Shown here: positions 43,126 to 53,401 of the stretch, piece after piece
Position numbering within the stretch: the first letter of the stretch is position 1
How the letters are laid out: each line of letters begins with the position of its first letter
Program-made: the position numbers and the translations under genes
Notes under the pieces: generated by a model
The model's input: the letters and a program-made list of their open reading frames with translations, nothing else
Databases searched by the model: none
What the model was told of the DNA's origin: nothing
DNA from: Telmatactis stephensoni
Taxonomy: Eukaryota > Cnidaria > Anthozoa > Actiniaria > Isophelliidae
Direction of reading: 5' to 3'
DNA: 64,000 bases
Assembly: GCA_029948255.1 (NCBI GenBank)
Contig: JALIZF010001537.1
Location: forward strand, 186,001 to 250,000

Positions 43126-44977
43126 GTGAGTATTACATTAAAGCCAGTTTTTTCTCTTTTACATTTAAATATTCGGAGCCTTAATCAAAACATTTGCCGT
43201 TTAACTGACTTGCTGTTCAACATCAATACTAATTTTGACGTTATCGGCATAAGTGAGACATGGTTAAAGGAGTCTGACCATTTGGTTGGGATAGAGGGCT
43301 ACAACTTTATTCATAATTATTGGGAAAATAAAACTGGAGGAGGCGTTGGATTTTATTTAGCAACAGAACTAGAATTCAAAGAAAGACCAGATTTACATTT
43401 TGGAAATTCAAACTCTGCAGAGTCTTTGTTTGTCGAAATTACAAGGACCCATGGGAAAAAAACATTATAATTGGGATCATCTATCGACCACCTAACCAAA
43501 GTCTAAGATTATTTACAAATGATTTTAATGATCTTGCAGAGAAGATCTCTAGGGAAAACAAGATTTGTTATCTGATGGGCGATTTTACTGTAAATCTTTT
43601 CAACTACAGTAGTCATTCAGTTACGGGCGAATTCGTAGATGGTATGTTTTCTAATCCGTTGTGTCCTCTGGTCAATTGACCAACAAGAATCACCTTGCAT
43701 TCTGCAACACTTATCGATAATATTTTAACTAATAACATTGGTTGTCAATGTTTAAACGGTCTTTTATTCTCAGATATATCAGACCACCTGCCAATATTTT
43801 CGATCGTATTCGAAGAGCGATCAACAAATCATTCCGCAAAGGAAACGTATACGTTAAGGGACATGAATGAAAAGAACAAGAAAACATTTGAAGAAAGTTA
43901 AAGAACTTCAACTGGTCTCAAATCACTAGTCTGAGTAATCCATCAGAGGCTTATTCCAAATGTATCTCCTCATTTACCAGTATCTATGATGAACGCTTTC
44001 CTCTTAAAAAAACATCAAATAAATCTTCCAAGATAAATAAACCATGGATTTCACAAGCTCTACAAAAATCTATACGAAAAAAGAACAGGCTATATAGAAA
44101 TTATATTCGAAATCCAAACCCAATAAACGAGTCAAAATATAAGAACTACAGAAATAAGCTTACACAATCGTTGAGATTGGCGAAGCGTTTGTATTACGAT
44201 AAAAAACTTTCAGATAATAAATCGAATCTTAAACAAACATGGAAAATACTAAACAATATCATAAATAAAAGAAAGCAGACAGATAGTCATAATAAGGTAT
44301 TTTTGTGCGGAACTCAAGAAATATCAGAAGTGGAACAGGTCCCAAATAGGTTTTGTGAATATTTTAGTAATATAGGTCCTAATTTGGCCAAAAATATACC
44401 TCTGTCTTCTTTACAACCAAACTTTTATCTTTCTGGAGAATTTACTAATTCAATGTTCATTGAGCCAGTCACTGAAAAAGAAATAATAGAAATCACAAAT
44501 GAGTTTCATTCTGGCAAAGCAACAGGGTATGACAACATTTCTATGTCGGCCATACAGCAATCTATTGAGCTCATTTCCAAACCACTCACGATCATTATAA
44601 ATTTGTCTTTATCAAATGGTGTTGTCCCTGATCAACTGAAAATATCTCGTGTAACGCCGTTGTTTAAATCAGGCGATAAATCGATTTTTAGCAACTACAG
44701 ACCAGTTTCAGTGTTGCCTGCATTTTCAAAGATATTTGAAAAAGTCATGTACAAACGTTTATTAACATATTTAACAAAGAATGACATCTTATTTAAGAAC
44801 CAATACGGTTTTAGGAAAGGGCATTCAATGTCCTTGGCTCTGATTGACTTGTATGATAAAATTTCATCAGCAATTGATAATAAGGAAATCGCTGTAGGAG
44901 TCTTCTTAGACCTGTCCAAGGCCTTTAACACTGTGAATCAAGACATTTTACTTAGAAAATTAGAACATTATGGTGTA
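43126..44977 (+). pseudogene. LINE ORF2: endonuclease and first half of reverse transcriptase
   Basis: The endonuclease begins FSLLHLNIRSLNQNICRL, then VIGISETWLKESD and GGGVGFYL. A frameshift near 43,465 leads to YRPPNQSLRLF and a GDFTVNL block (GDFN expected), an in-frame stop near 43,680, then LFSDISDHLPIFS with the catalytic SDH motif. After another break near 43,900 a long open frame (44171-45043) carries the reverse transcriptase start: LFKSGDKSIFSNYRPVSVLP, FKNQYGFRKGHS and VFLDLSKAFNTVNQDIL, with motif A Asp kept but the usual second Asp replaced by Asn. The LINE sequence ends at KLEHYGV (44977). The last 22 codons of that open frame are encoded by the inserted element's TIR and flank. 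Confidence 0.85.
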
Positions 44978-45071
44978 CTACCGAAACAGGTAGAGTGGAA
45001 ATTGGGTTCGAGAAAACACACTCGTTTGACTTCGCATTCCTGAGCTCAGGTGCTCAAATTCCTGAGATCAA

Positions 45072-46139
45072 ATGGCGGCTTATTCAGTATCAAAGAAAGG
45101 ACGCATGTACTGTCGAGGACAATCCCTGGATGAAGATCTTAGGACAAGTATCATTGATACAATTGTTAGCGAAGGAGGAGACCTTGCTTCTGGGTTATTT
45201 CCGGGTCAATTCAAGGACATTGCAAATAGATTTCGTGTCTCGGCAACATTTGTTGCGAAGTTGTGGAAGCAAGTTTGTAACACTGGAGACCATAGGCCAA
45301 CGAAACATACTTCTGGAAACCCGCCACACCTGAAAGAAGAGGACGTTGAACTAGTCGAGTTCCTTAAAATAGAAAAGCCCTCTAAAACTTACAAGTCTAT
45401 TAAAGAAGATATAGACAACTACTGTATACTACAAGGTGGGACGTCCTTGTCCGCAATTGGAAATGTCGTAAGAAACAAATTTTCAGATGGACAACATACC
45501 AGAAAACGACTAACGAAGCCATCCGCAGAAAAATTCATGCCCCCTAATATGATTTACTGTCAAAACTTCTTAGATACAATCAGCTCATTGCCTCCTGAAA
45601 AGTTGAAATTCTTTGATGAAGCAGGGGTTCACACAGGTACGGGCAATCCTGTGTATGGACACTCCTTACGCAGAACTCCTGCCATTGAAATATCAAGAAA
45701 TAAAAAGGGCGCTAATATAACTCTCAACTTACTGTGTGGCCTAGAAGGAGTACTTTATGTGAACACTATCGAAGGAGCTTCTGACACTATAAGTTTTCTA
45801 AATTTCTTCGGTGAAGCGGGACAAGCGAGAAGTGATTATGGTAATCCAGTGATAGATTTCGGGGACTATATTATTCTCGATAATTGCGCTATTCATCGTC
45901 ACGATGCTGGCGAAACTTTGCAAAGATGGCTTATGCAAATGGGAGCAAATGTTATATACACGCCCTCCCTTTCTCCAGAGTTTAATGCTGCTGAATATGC
46001 CTTTAATAAAATAAAAACTGTTTTGAAAAGAGAAGAGTTTACACTAGTATTGAAGCAAAATGTGCATGTTGCCATATATCAAGCTCCAGGCCATGTCACA
46101 GACACTGACATGTTGGGATTTTACAACTCGATTTTGTGA
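45072..46139 (+). CDS. Tc1/mariner-type (IS630) transposase, DD37E
   Basis: 355 codons without interruption. The N-terminal half has a paired helix-turn-helix layout: residues about 20-70 include FPGQFKDIANRFRVSATFVA, followed by a TGDHRPTKHTSG linker and a second helical domain. The catalytic core gives LKFFDEAG with Asp182, YIILDNCAIHRH with Asp270, and TPSLSPEFNAAEYAFNKIK with Glu308. There are 37 residues between the last two, so DD37E. It binds the 20-bp inverted ends and should insert at TA, as the flanks show. The start at 45072 lies 95 bp inside the left end. The copy is structurally intact. The family may be unlike the classic Tc1 (DD34E) and mariner (DD34D) groups, but I could not search. 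Confidence 0.9.
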   Translation: MAAYSVSKKGRMYCRGQSLDEDLRTSIIDTIVSEGGDLASGLFPGQFKDIANRFRVSATFVAKLWKQVCNTGDHRPTKHTSGNPPHLKEEDVELVEFLKIEKPSKTYKSIKEDIDNYCILQGGTSLSAIGNVVRNKFSDGQHTRKRLTKPSAEKFMPPNMIYCQNFLDTISSLPPEKLKFFDEAGVHTGTGNPVYGHSLRRTPAIEISRNKKGANITLNLLCGLEGVLYVNTIEGASDTISFLNFFGEAGQARSDYGNPVIDFGDYIILDNCAIHRHDAGETLQRWLMQMGANVIYTPSLSPEFNAAEYAFNKIKTVLKREEFTLVLKQNVHVAIYQAPGHVTDTDMLGFYNSIL

Positions 46140-46613
46140 TATATTGATTGTAATAAAGGAATTCAGAACACCCTGTTTCTTATCTACTCATCTCATTGTT
46201 GTCGTGGTTCACACGGCGCTCAGTTACAAACAAGAATAATACCTGGATAATAGTAAATATGCATGTTTCTTCGATTCACACAAGCTTCATTTTATGCTGT
46301 AATTGTAAACAATACAAGATATAGCATTCAATATATGACAGTTCTTTAATACAAGAGAGTGGGAAAATTGTATTTTTAGTAACATAATAGTTGTCAGTTT
46401 CTGTTTACGTCGCCGTGTGATCACTGAACGTTAGTACCTGCAGTGAAATAATTTAAACTACTGAATTCAATCTTTGAACTACATCGTAAGTTTAACTATG
46501 AAAACAATTTCTGTAACATAAGTTTCTAACATTTACTCTCAAGAATGAAATATTTACTTAGTAAGCCGACTAGTATATAACAACAACTCAAGTGAAAGTT
46601 TTCAGAATAGCTA

Positions 46614-46826
46614 AATTCATATTGGAGACGGGAAACTCGTCTGACAGAAAACTCGTCCTTTTTTCCCGGCCAAAACGACGAGAAAGTTGGACGGATAATT
46701 CGTCTAATGATAAAAACCATCCTAAATTCCCATAAAACGTGGAAATCGCGACAGGTTTTCTGTTTATAAAGATTTTTGTGCAACAAAATTCCGTCCGAGA
46801 CGAGTTTCCCGTCTCTAATATGAATT
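46614..46826. mobile_element. 213-bp foldback element in the spacer between the two convergent genes
   Basis: AATTCATATTGGAGACGGG plus AAACTCGTCT on the left is matched inverted, with one mismatch, at the right end (CGAGTTTCCCGTCTCTAATA). Internal copies of ACTCGTC and ACGACGAG occur. It does not disturb either gene. It is either a nested MITE or a structured transcription-end region shared by the convergent genes. Confidence 0.75.
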
Positions 46827-46885
46827 CAACAAATATAAACATTACAGAACATTATCAGTCAGTTCTCGGCTGAAAGCCTTTTCGT

Positions 46886-48115
46886 TCAATCTGAGCTGCT
46901 CGGCCAGGTAATTCCTTTGAGCTCCCAAAGAGTTCGAACAGGATTTCCGTCTTCGTGTTTTCCTTTAGTCGACGTTGTCTGTAATTTGGAGTCGTACTCG
47001 TCTAGCGCTGTAATTAGACTGATATCTTCCCCTGGAATTTTGCCATGAAAATGCTTTTCCAACTTTTTCAAATCCATATTAACTTGCTTCCAATTCTCAA
47101 ATCCTTGTGGACTGAGATAGCGTTGAGGATTTTCACTTATTAATCGTTTCCGCATTAGTTTTGGAAATGAATTCGTTTGTTGACACCTCAAAGTCCTTTT
47201 CATAGACAAAGTACTCTCAAGCTGCTTAACTTCTTTGTCTGCCGCCTGGAGTTTGTTTGTTGCTGCCATTACAAAATCCTTTTCATCTTTATGTTTGTTT
47301 AAATCTTTGCAGAATTCTGCCGATGTACAGGGATGGCCTTTGTAAGGGCAGTTAATGCGGTTATGGCCTTCACGGCGATGACAATATGTGCATGACGGTT
47401 TACTGTAATCTACACCCTCGCGTTTCTCGTACTTTGAATTGATTATTTCCCATTCTCGCTGCAACTTAAAGAATTCTTGTCTTTTTTCAGATACTTCTCT
47501 TTTTTTGTCTTCTATTAGAAGATCTAATGGTGACCTGTATTTGGCTTGTTCAGTTGGAAGACTATCTGCCGGCCACGTACTAGTAAATGTACTTAGAGGT
47601 CGTTGTTGTTTACGAGGTGGTGAATCTCCTATTTTATTTTCTGTAACCCAAACGGGACCACTTGCGGCATGCAAAGTATCTGTGCTTGATACATTCGGTT
47701 TTGTGTTACTATTTGAGAAATCTCGATGTTTTTTACTAGTAATTTTGACATTTTCTTTCACACAGTCCAGATCCGCTTTTGGCGCGCTGTCGCTTCGTCT
47801 TTTGGCTGCAAGCATCTCGGGGGTAGATTCGGGTTGCCAGTTTATCTTTATTTTTAGTCTTCTGAACGTAGAAACTGGAACAGCACATCTTAGGGCATCT
47901 TCAAGCGACTCTTCATTTAAATTTACGTAAGTTTCTTCATCGTCCAAATACTGTAGACGCAGTTCCTCATTAGGTATGAATTGAAAGCACTCTAGTTGTC
48001 GTCTAATTATCCCCAGCAAACTTTCAAATGTTAAAAGATTTTCTTCTTCAGTCATAATAATCTGACATCTGTCGACCGGGAATGATATATTATAGAATAC
48101 TTTAAGCTGAATCAT
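46886..48115 (-). CDS. Accessory protein with PB1-like domain and CCHC-type zinc knuckle
   Basis: 409 codons, uninterrupted, starting about 170 bp inside the right end of the element. Residues 1-95 look like a PB1/ubiquitin-like fold: MIQLKVFYN, and an acidic loop LRLQYLDDEETYVNLNEE (52-69) like the PB1 OPCA motif, then LKIKIN. A Ser-rich linker with PPRKQQRP and a coiled-coil stretch (about 200-232) precede SCTYCHRREGHNRINC (C242, C245, H251, C256), a zinc knuckle. A second coiled coil and a basic, Trp-containing tail follow. PB1 domains oligomerise and zinc knuckles bind nucleic acid, so I infer a DNA- or RNA-binding partner of the transposase. Nothing similar is normal for Tc1/mariner elements. 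Confidence 0.7.
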   Translation of the reverse strand: MIQLKVFYNISFPVDRCQIIMTEEENLLTFESLLGIIRRQLECFQFIPNEELRLQYLDDEETYVNLNEESLEDALRCAVPVSTFRRLKIKINWQPESTPEMLAAKRRSDSAPKADLDCVKENVKITSKKHRDFSNSNTKPNVSSTDTLHAASGPVWVTENKIGDSPPRKQQRPLSTFTSTWPADSLPTEQAKYRSPLDLLIEDKKREVSEKRQEFFKLQREWEIINSKYEKREGVDYSKPSCTYCHRREGHNRINCPYKGHPCTSAEFCKDLNKHKDEKDFVMAATNKLQAADKEVKQLESTLSMKRTLRCQQTNSFPKLMRKRLISENPQRYLSPQGFENWKQVNMDLKKLEKHFHGKIPGEDISLITALDEYDSKLQTTSTKGKHEDGNPVRTLWELKGITWPSSSD

Positions 48116-48289
48116 TGTGAACTGTTTTATAGCAGTTCTAAGTTCAGTTCAAGCAAATTTGACTTGAAGAGACGGGAATGGAATGTGATCACATGCGTGC
48201 ACGAATTACTCAAATAACTCATTATCACGTGACCAAGAACAAGTGAGTTATCTCGAGTCCAATCCTCACTCTACCTGTTTCGGTAGTAT

Positions 48290-48650
48290 GCGGAATAGCC
48301 CTAGACTGGATAAAAAGTTATCTCTCTAACAGACAACAATTTGTGTATTATAATAATACTTCATCATCTTTGAAACCTATTTCCTGTGGCATCCCACAAG
48401 GATCAATCTTAGGTCCCTTGATATTTTTGATATACATCAATGATATTTGTAATGTTTCGGCATTAGCTAGTTTGATATTATTTGCTGATGACACCAACTT
48501 GTTATTTTCTCACAAAGATCTTACTTTCCTTATTGAAATGATAAATGAGAAATAAACAAATTTTCGTCTTGGCTTATTGCAAATAAACTATCTTTAAATT
48601 TAGACAAAACTAAATTCATGATTTTTAGCCCCATTAAAAAATATATTTTG
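48290..48650 (+). pseudogene. LINE reverse transcriptase, second half, after the insertion
   Basis: Immediately after the TA target duplication the reading resumes CGIALDWIKSYLSNRQQF, then ISCGIPQGSILGPLIFLIYI and the catalytic LFADDTNLLF. A frameshift follows EMINE at about 48,550. The next frame has SSWLIANKLSLNLDKTKFM and then stops being recognisable near 48,640. Confidence 0.85.
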
Positions 48651-49115
48651 TAAAAAAAATCTATGATCTAGCTGGCTACTGTATGGAACTAAATAATTCA
48701 AATACACAACCATACCGTGCCATCTTGTCAGCATAGCTTAAATGTAAAGAGGAGATTTGACAAGATTTGATAAGCCATTGGGCTTTATGTCAAATTTCCT
48801 CGCCAATTATATTATAGTATTGTGATGTGTAATATTATTATTATTTACTGGCAAAAATAAACAAAGTTACAAAAGTTACAAAGTTATATTTCACATCTAA
48901 GGATTGGACAGGGAATCCAAGGCATTATTTCAGAAAAAGTGCGATATCTATGGTTGCCGATATGTGTCAATATTCGATGTTACGTTTTTGTATTCGATAA
49001 ACTTAAATATATTCGATAATTCTCAATATTTTCAATAAAAATGTAGCAAAATTTGATTAATTTAGCTTATAATTTCATTCGATGATAAAATTTGATTTTT
49101 TCGCGATCGAACACA
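48651..49115. other. Noncoding AT-rich stretch
   Basis: No gene recognised. Repeated TATTCGATAA-like words appear toward the right, foreshadowing the 23-bp array. Confidence 0.5.
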
Positions 49116-49272
49116 AAATTCATTCGATAATCCAAGCAAAATTCATTCGATAATCCAAGCAAAATTCATTCGATAATCCAAACAAAATTCATTCGATAAT
49201 CCAAGCAAAATTCATTCGATAATCCAAGCAAAATTCATTCGATAATCCAAGAAAAATTCATTCGATAATTGC
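49116..49272. repeat. 23-bp tandem array (about 6.5 copies)
   Basis: TTCATTCGATAATCCAAGC recurs every 23 bp, starting at 49119, 49142, 49165, 49188, 49211, 49234 and 49257, with one or two substitutions. Confidence 0.95.
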
Positions 49273-49334
49273 ATGTGATCGTCGGTCGATACTTCATGTA
49301 AGACCACATGAAGTGGCACTATTATCTCCATTAT

Positions 49335-49845
49335 TTTACTACAGTATCCATTACTTCACATCAGTATCCATGGCTATCCATTACTATCCATAACTGTATC
49401 CATGGCTGTCCATTACTATCCATGGCTGTCCATAGCTATCCATGAGTATCCCTCGCTATACATGGGTATCCATGGCTGTCCATGAGTATCCATGGCTGTC
49501 CATGACTGTCCATGAGTATCCACTGCTATCCATTACTATCCATGGCTGTCCATGAGTATCCATGGCTATCCATGAGTATCCATGACTATTCATAAGTATC
49601 CATGACTACGTCTAATATAGAGTGGTACGTGGGAATAACCATATTGAATAGTAATGCATGAATAAGCTTCATCCACGTTTGTAAATTTTTAATTTACCGA
49701 CTATATCCATAAGTATCGTTGGCTATCCATGAGTATCCATGAGTATCCATGGCTATCCATGAGTATCCATTACTATCCATGGCTATCCATGAGTATCAAT
49801 GGCTATCCATGAGTATCCATTGCTACCCCTCAGTGTCCATGAGAG
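49335..49845. repeat. Second decanucleotide array (GGCTATCCAT / GAGTATCCAT units)
   Basis: Units such as GGCTATCCAT, GAGTATCCAT and GGCTGTCCAT repeat in 10-bp register at about 49,360-49,615 and again at 49,705-49,845. The two blocks are separated by about 90 bp of unique sequence (GACTACGTCTAATATAGAG onward). The TATCCAT core is the same as in the giant element's satellite, but the flanking three bases differ. Confidence 0.85.
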
Positions 49846-49951
49846 TAGCAATCCTTAACGGGTTTTAAGCAAAAAATCAAACACCATGAATATGAAAATA
49901 TAGCCCCATAGTTATAAATTCTATATATGTTGTATATATGTATAACATTTT

Positions 49952-50925
49952 TGTGGTTACTGGCTTAATGCCAGTAACACACTATGCCATCGGGTCCATG
50001 AGTCTGTGAGTCCGTGAGTGAGTGAGTGAGTGATTTTCGGAAATCTCCGAAGGGGAGAACTGTCAAGCCGAAAGATACGTGAAGTTCCGAAGTAGAGGCG
50101 AAGTTCCAAGCCGAACTACGAAGTACGTGCGCGGAACTACGTGCGGTGGTCTGAGAGTGTTTAAGGCGATTATTAATAATCAAATATAGAAATTGTGGTT
50201 ATAGATATACATTTTGAGACTAAACCGATCAGTTTAGTTCATAAATATATCTGTAGGGGAAACGTTTGGACCAGCAGCAGTAGTAAAGACCCTTTATTTG
50301 TCTGTCAACAGCTATTAGTGTTTGCCTTTGTCATTGTATTATCATACATTATATCTCACACGCAAAAATATTCCCTGCGAATATACCAGTTTATTCAACT
50401 TTTTATTTCACTATATATCTAAATTGTTTGCTGTAAAGACTTCTACAACTGCAACGGCATTATTGACACAACAAATCGTGTATTTTTTCGTTCATGTTTC
50501 AGATGTTTTATCGATTACGTGACGAACGCGTCAGGTCAAATAGAACATAAAAATAGATTAGTCGAAGTAAACCCCTACCCTCACCCCCAACCAGGGACAG
50601 TTATTAATAATGAAATATAGGGTTTGTGGTTATAAATATACGTTTTGAGACCAAACTGTGCAGTTTAGTTCAGAAATATATCTGCAGGGGAAATGTTTGT
50701 TTCGTTCATGTTTCAGATGTTTTATCCATTACGTGACCAAACACATCAGGTCAAATAGAACATAAAAATATATTGAATTTCAATAAACTTACCAAGGGCA
50801 CTAGGACAAAGTCGGTGTGTGTGTATGCACTAGTCGAAGTAAACCCCTACCCCCACCCCCAACCAGGGACAGGCCTTGAAATGCGTCTATATCTATATTT
50901 GGATTTGAGGCCAGTAACCACATGG
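49952..50925. repeat. Complex repeat with internal tandem duplication
   Basis: GTGGTTACTGGC at about 49,952 has its inverted counterpart GCCAGTAACCAC near 50,910, suggesting element ends about 970 bp apart. Inside, a block with ATTATTAATAAT, GTGGTTATA and CAGTTTAGTTCA(T/G)AAATATATCTG occurs at 50,170-50,270 and again at 50,602-50,690. GTCGAAGTAAACCCCTACCC with CAACCAGGGACAG occurs at about 50,560 and 50,830. A (GTGA)n tract lies at about 50,012-50,032. No gene. Confidence 0.6.
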
Positions 50926-50993
50926 CCTCATAGAGGTCTATATTTTCAGCCTTGTTTCCCTTCCATTGCCTCTCAAACTCTTCTTTGAAGTGC

Positions 50994-53290
50994 TTAGATT
51001 GTACGTGTTGTATGCTTCCTTCTTGATCTCTGTTGAGCTGGTATGCTTAGATCTACCAGTTGGGCAGGCCACTCACTCTCGGGGTGACTAAGAAACTCTG
51101 GGCCCGATATCCAGCGCTGACTGTTGACAAGATCTTCTTTCGATATTCCCCTCGATGCATCATCTGCTGGTTTAGACGAGGTCTCCATGTACTTCTATTG
51201 GCTTGGAGATGATCTCTCTCGTATTGTCGAGACTCTATTTGACACGAACGTTTGATACCTTTTATCTTCGTTGGCAATGTAGCATAGCACACAGGTACTA
51301 TCGGTCCAAAACGTACTGGATGCAATGGGAAGGGTAGTTTCCTGACCAATCAAGGCATCTAACCGGGTAACGAGTACTGCGGCAGCAAGTTCCATTCGTG
51401 GAATGGTCATGACCTTCACAGGGGCAACTCTTGCCTTGGCCATGAAAGAGCAGTGAGTATCTCCCTCGTCGTTAGCAGCTCTTAAATATGAAACAGCGCC
51501 ATATCCACGTTCAGATGCGTCGGAAAAGTGATGCAGTTCGTAGATCTTTGGAGTGAAGGAGATGGGTTTAAAACATCGATTAATATTGAATAACTTTGGT
51601 AAGTCTCGTTGCCAAGACTTCCACTCCTCTAGCTCTGCATCGGGTATGGGGTCGTCCCATCCCAGTCTCTTTTGCATAGTTGTTGAAGGATAATTTTCGA
51701 TGTCAGTATGAAAGGAGATGCGAAACCGAGTGGGTCATAAACTGATACAGTTGAAAGAATGCCTCGTCTCGTTTGAGGGTTTTCCTTTCTAGAGATTTGG
51801 AAGCCGAATGTGTCGTTTACAACATTCCAATGCACACCAAATGCGCGCTCAGACACTACACCCTCAAAGTCTATACTTTTCATCGACGTTGCTCTTTCGG
51901 ATTCTGGAATAGAATCGAGTACATCCTTGGAATTTGAGACCCATTTGGTGAGACAAAACCCTCCTCGTGCTAATAGCTCTCTTAGCTCACCGGCCAACTC
52001 AATTGCTGCTGGTACAGTGTTGACTGACTTGAGGCAATCGTCAACATAGAAGTTCTCCTTGACTGTACGAACGTTTCAGCGTTGAAGTTGTCCTTGTTGT
52101 CCTCAGCAGTCTGTTGCAAGGCGAAGTTCAGGCAGCTTGGAGAGGAAGCACCTCCAAACAAGTGAACAAGCATTTGATACTCACTTGGTTGTTCGTTCAA
52201 GTTACCACCAGGCCACCAAACAAATCGTAGACAGTTACAATCGCTTGAACGGACGTAGACCTGGTAGAACATTGCCTCTATGTCGGACATGAGAGCAACT
52301 GGTTCCTGACGAAAGCGTGTTAACACGCCGACTAATGAATTAGTCAGGTCCGGCCCCTGTAGAAGACAGTCATTGAGCAAGGTTCCACGCCGCTTCGCTG
52401 AGCAGTTGTACACCACTCGGATCTTCCCTGGCTTAGGATGGAAAACAGGATGATGTAGCAAATACCATGTGGGATTGTCTGCACTAAGCTCGTCTGGTGC
52501 GTAACCGTTACTCAGGAGTCCATCAATGAACGCCACGTATTTCTCAAAGGTGACGGGCTCCCTTTGTAACCTCCGCTTTAAGAGCTTGAGACGATGTTCA
52601 GCTAATGATCTATTGTTCTCCAATACAGGTGGATGTTCTTTCCATGGTAGTGCAATCTCATAGTGGTTATCATCACGCAGAAAAATTGAACTCTGCATGG
52701 CTTGCAGGGCACGTTCGTCGTTAGGCGACATAGCTAACCTTGGTTCGTAGGTAACGTCATTGAATTCTAGATTACAGAAGCGCTCAAACTGTTGGTTGAG
52801 TTCGGCTTCCATAAAGTTCGCTGTGCTCCGGTGAGCACCCTTTCTTCCGAGCAGGCCGTTGATCGCCCAACCAAACACTGTTCTTGTGGCATAGGGTCCA
52901 TTATTCTCACTTTGTCTGACTTCTATTGGTTGAAGCGCCTCGGGAGCATCGTTTCCGATCAGCAGGCCAATTTCAGAGTTGATTTCTTGAACATGAATTC
53001 CGCGCAAGTGCTCCCAGCGATCTACGTCTCCTTGTTGTGCTATGTTATCGATCGACACTGGCAGAAAAAACGTTTGGAACTTCAACGAGATGGCGTCATT
53101 TTTCAAAACGAGGTACACTGCGCCAACCAGTGATCGGCCTTACAAGCAGGACGGCTGAGATGGGTTGGTTCTTACTGTCGGTTTGTTTTCCTCCTTCGTT
53201 CACATCTCCGATAACAGCAAAGTTTCGTGCTCTAGTAGAAGGCTGTCGTCGATCTTGGGTTGTTTTATCATTGCTGACGTTACCAAACAC
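50994..53290 (-). pseudogene. BEL/Pao protease-like region, reverse transcriptase and RNase H
   Basis: The protease-like (DUF1758-type) segment reads HVQEINSEIGLLIGNDAPEA and RTVFGWAINGLLG. Reverse transcriptase follows with WYLLHHPVFHPKPGKIRVVY, NDCLLQGPDLTNSLVGVLTR and ALMSDIEAMFYQVYV. A frame break near 52,050 moves the catalytic FYVDDCLKS into another frame, which continues GGFCLTKWVSNSKDVLDSI. RNase H is recognisable by HHFSDASERGYGAVSYL, the glutamate in PRMELAAAV, and FWTDSTCVL. The sequence then decays and ends near 50,990 before the integrase. Confidence 0.85.
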
Positions 53291-53401
53291 GGGATGTGAG
53301 GCAGCTCTTGCTCTTAGTGTTACGAAATAAGTTACGTCGTCAATGGTTACTTCTTGATTGTGCTCTTCCAGAATTCGATCTACATAATCGCTCCACTTGA
53401 T

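Larger units (their letters stand above)
44978..48287. mobile_element. Tc1/mariner-type (IS630) element with two convergent genes, 3,310 bp
   Basis: The inverted ends are exact for 20 bp (CTACCGAAACAGGTAGAGTG) and similar for about 15 more. A TA dinucleotide is duplicated at 44976-44977 and 48288-48289, as expected for this superfamily. It contains an intact transposase gene on the plus strand and an intact second gene on the minus strand. Each starts within 95-175 bp of its nearer end and they face each other across a 746-bp spacer. No disabling mutations are seen, and the element lies in an older, decayed LINE, so it is comparatively young. At 3.3 kb it is large for this superfamily. Confidence 0.9.
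42603..48650 (+). mobile_element. LINE remnant split by a Tc1/mariner-type element
   Basis: ORF1 C-terminal end, endonuclease, reverse transcriptase and a truncated 3' part lie in order on one strand. They are interrupted at 44977 by the 3.3-kb DNA element and resume at 48290. The 3' end fades into AAAAAATATATTTTG near 48,640, so the thumb region and 3' UTR are missing. Numerous frameshifts show an old copy. Confidence 0.85.

Noticed and set aside
47439..47930. 163-codon plus-strand frame
   Set aside because: Antisense shadow of the PB1/zinc-knuckle gene; hydrophobic, motif-free.
52792..53330. Plus-strand frames of 97-113 codons
   Set aside because: Antisense to the BEL/Pao polymerase.
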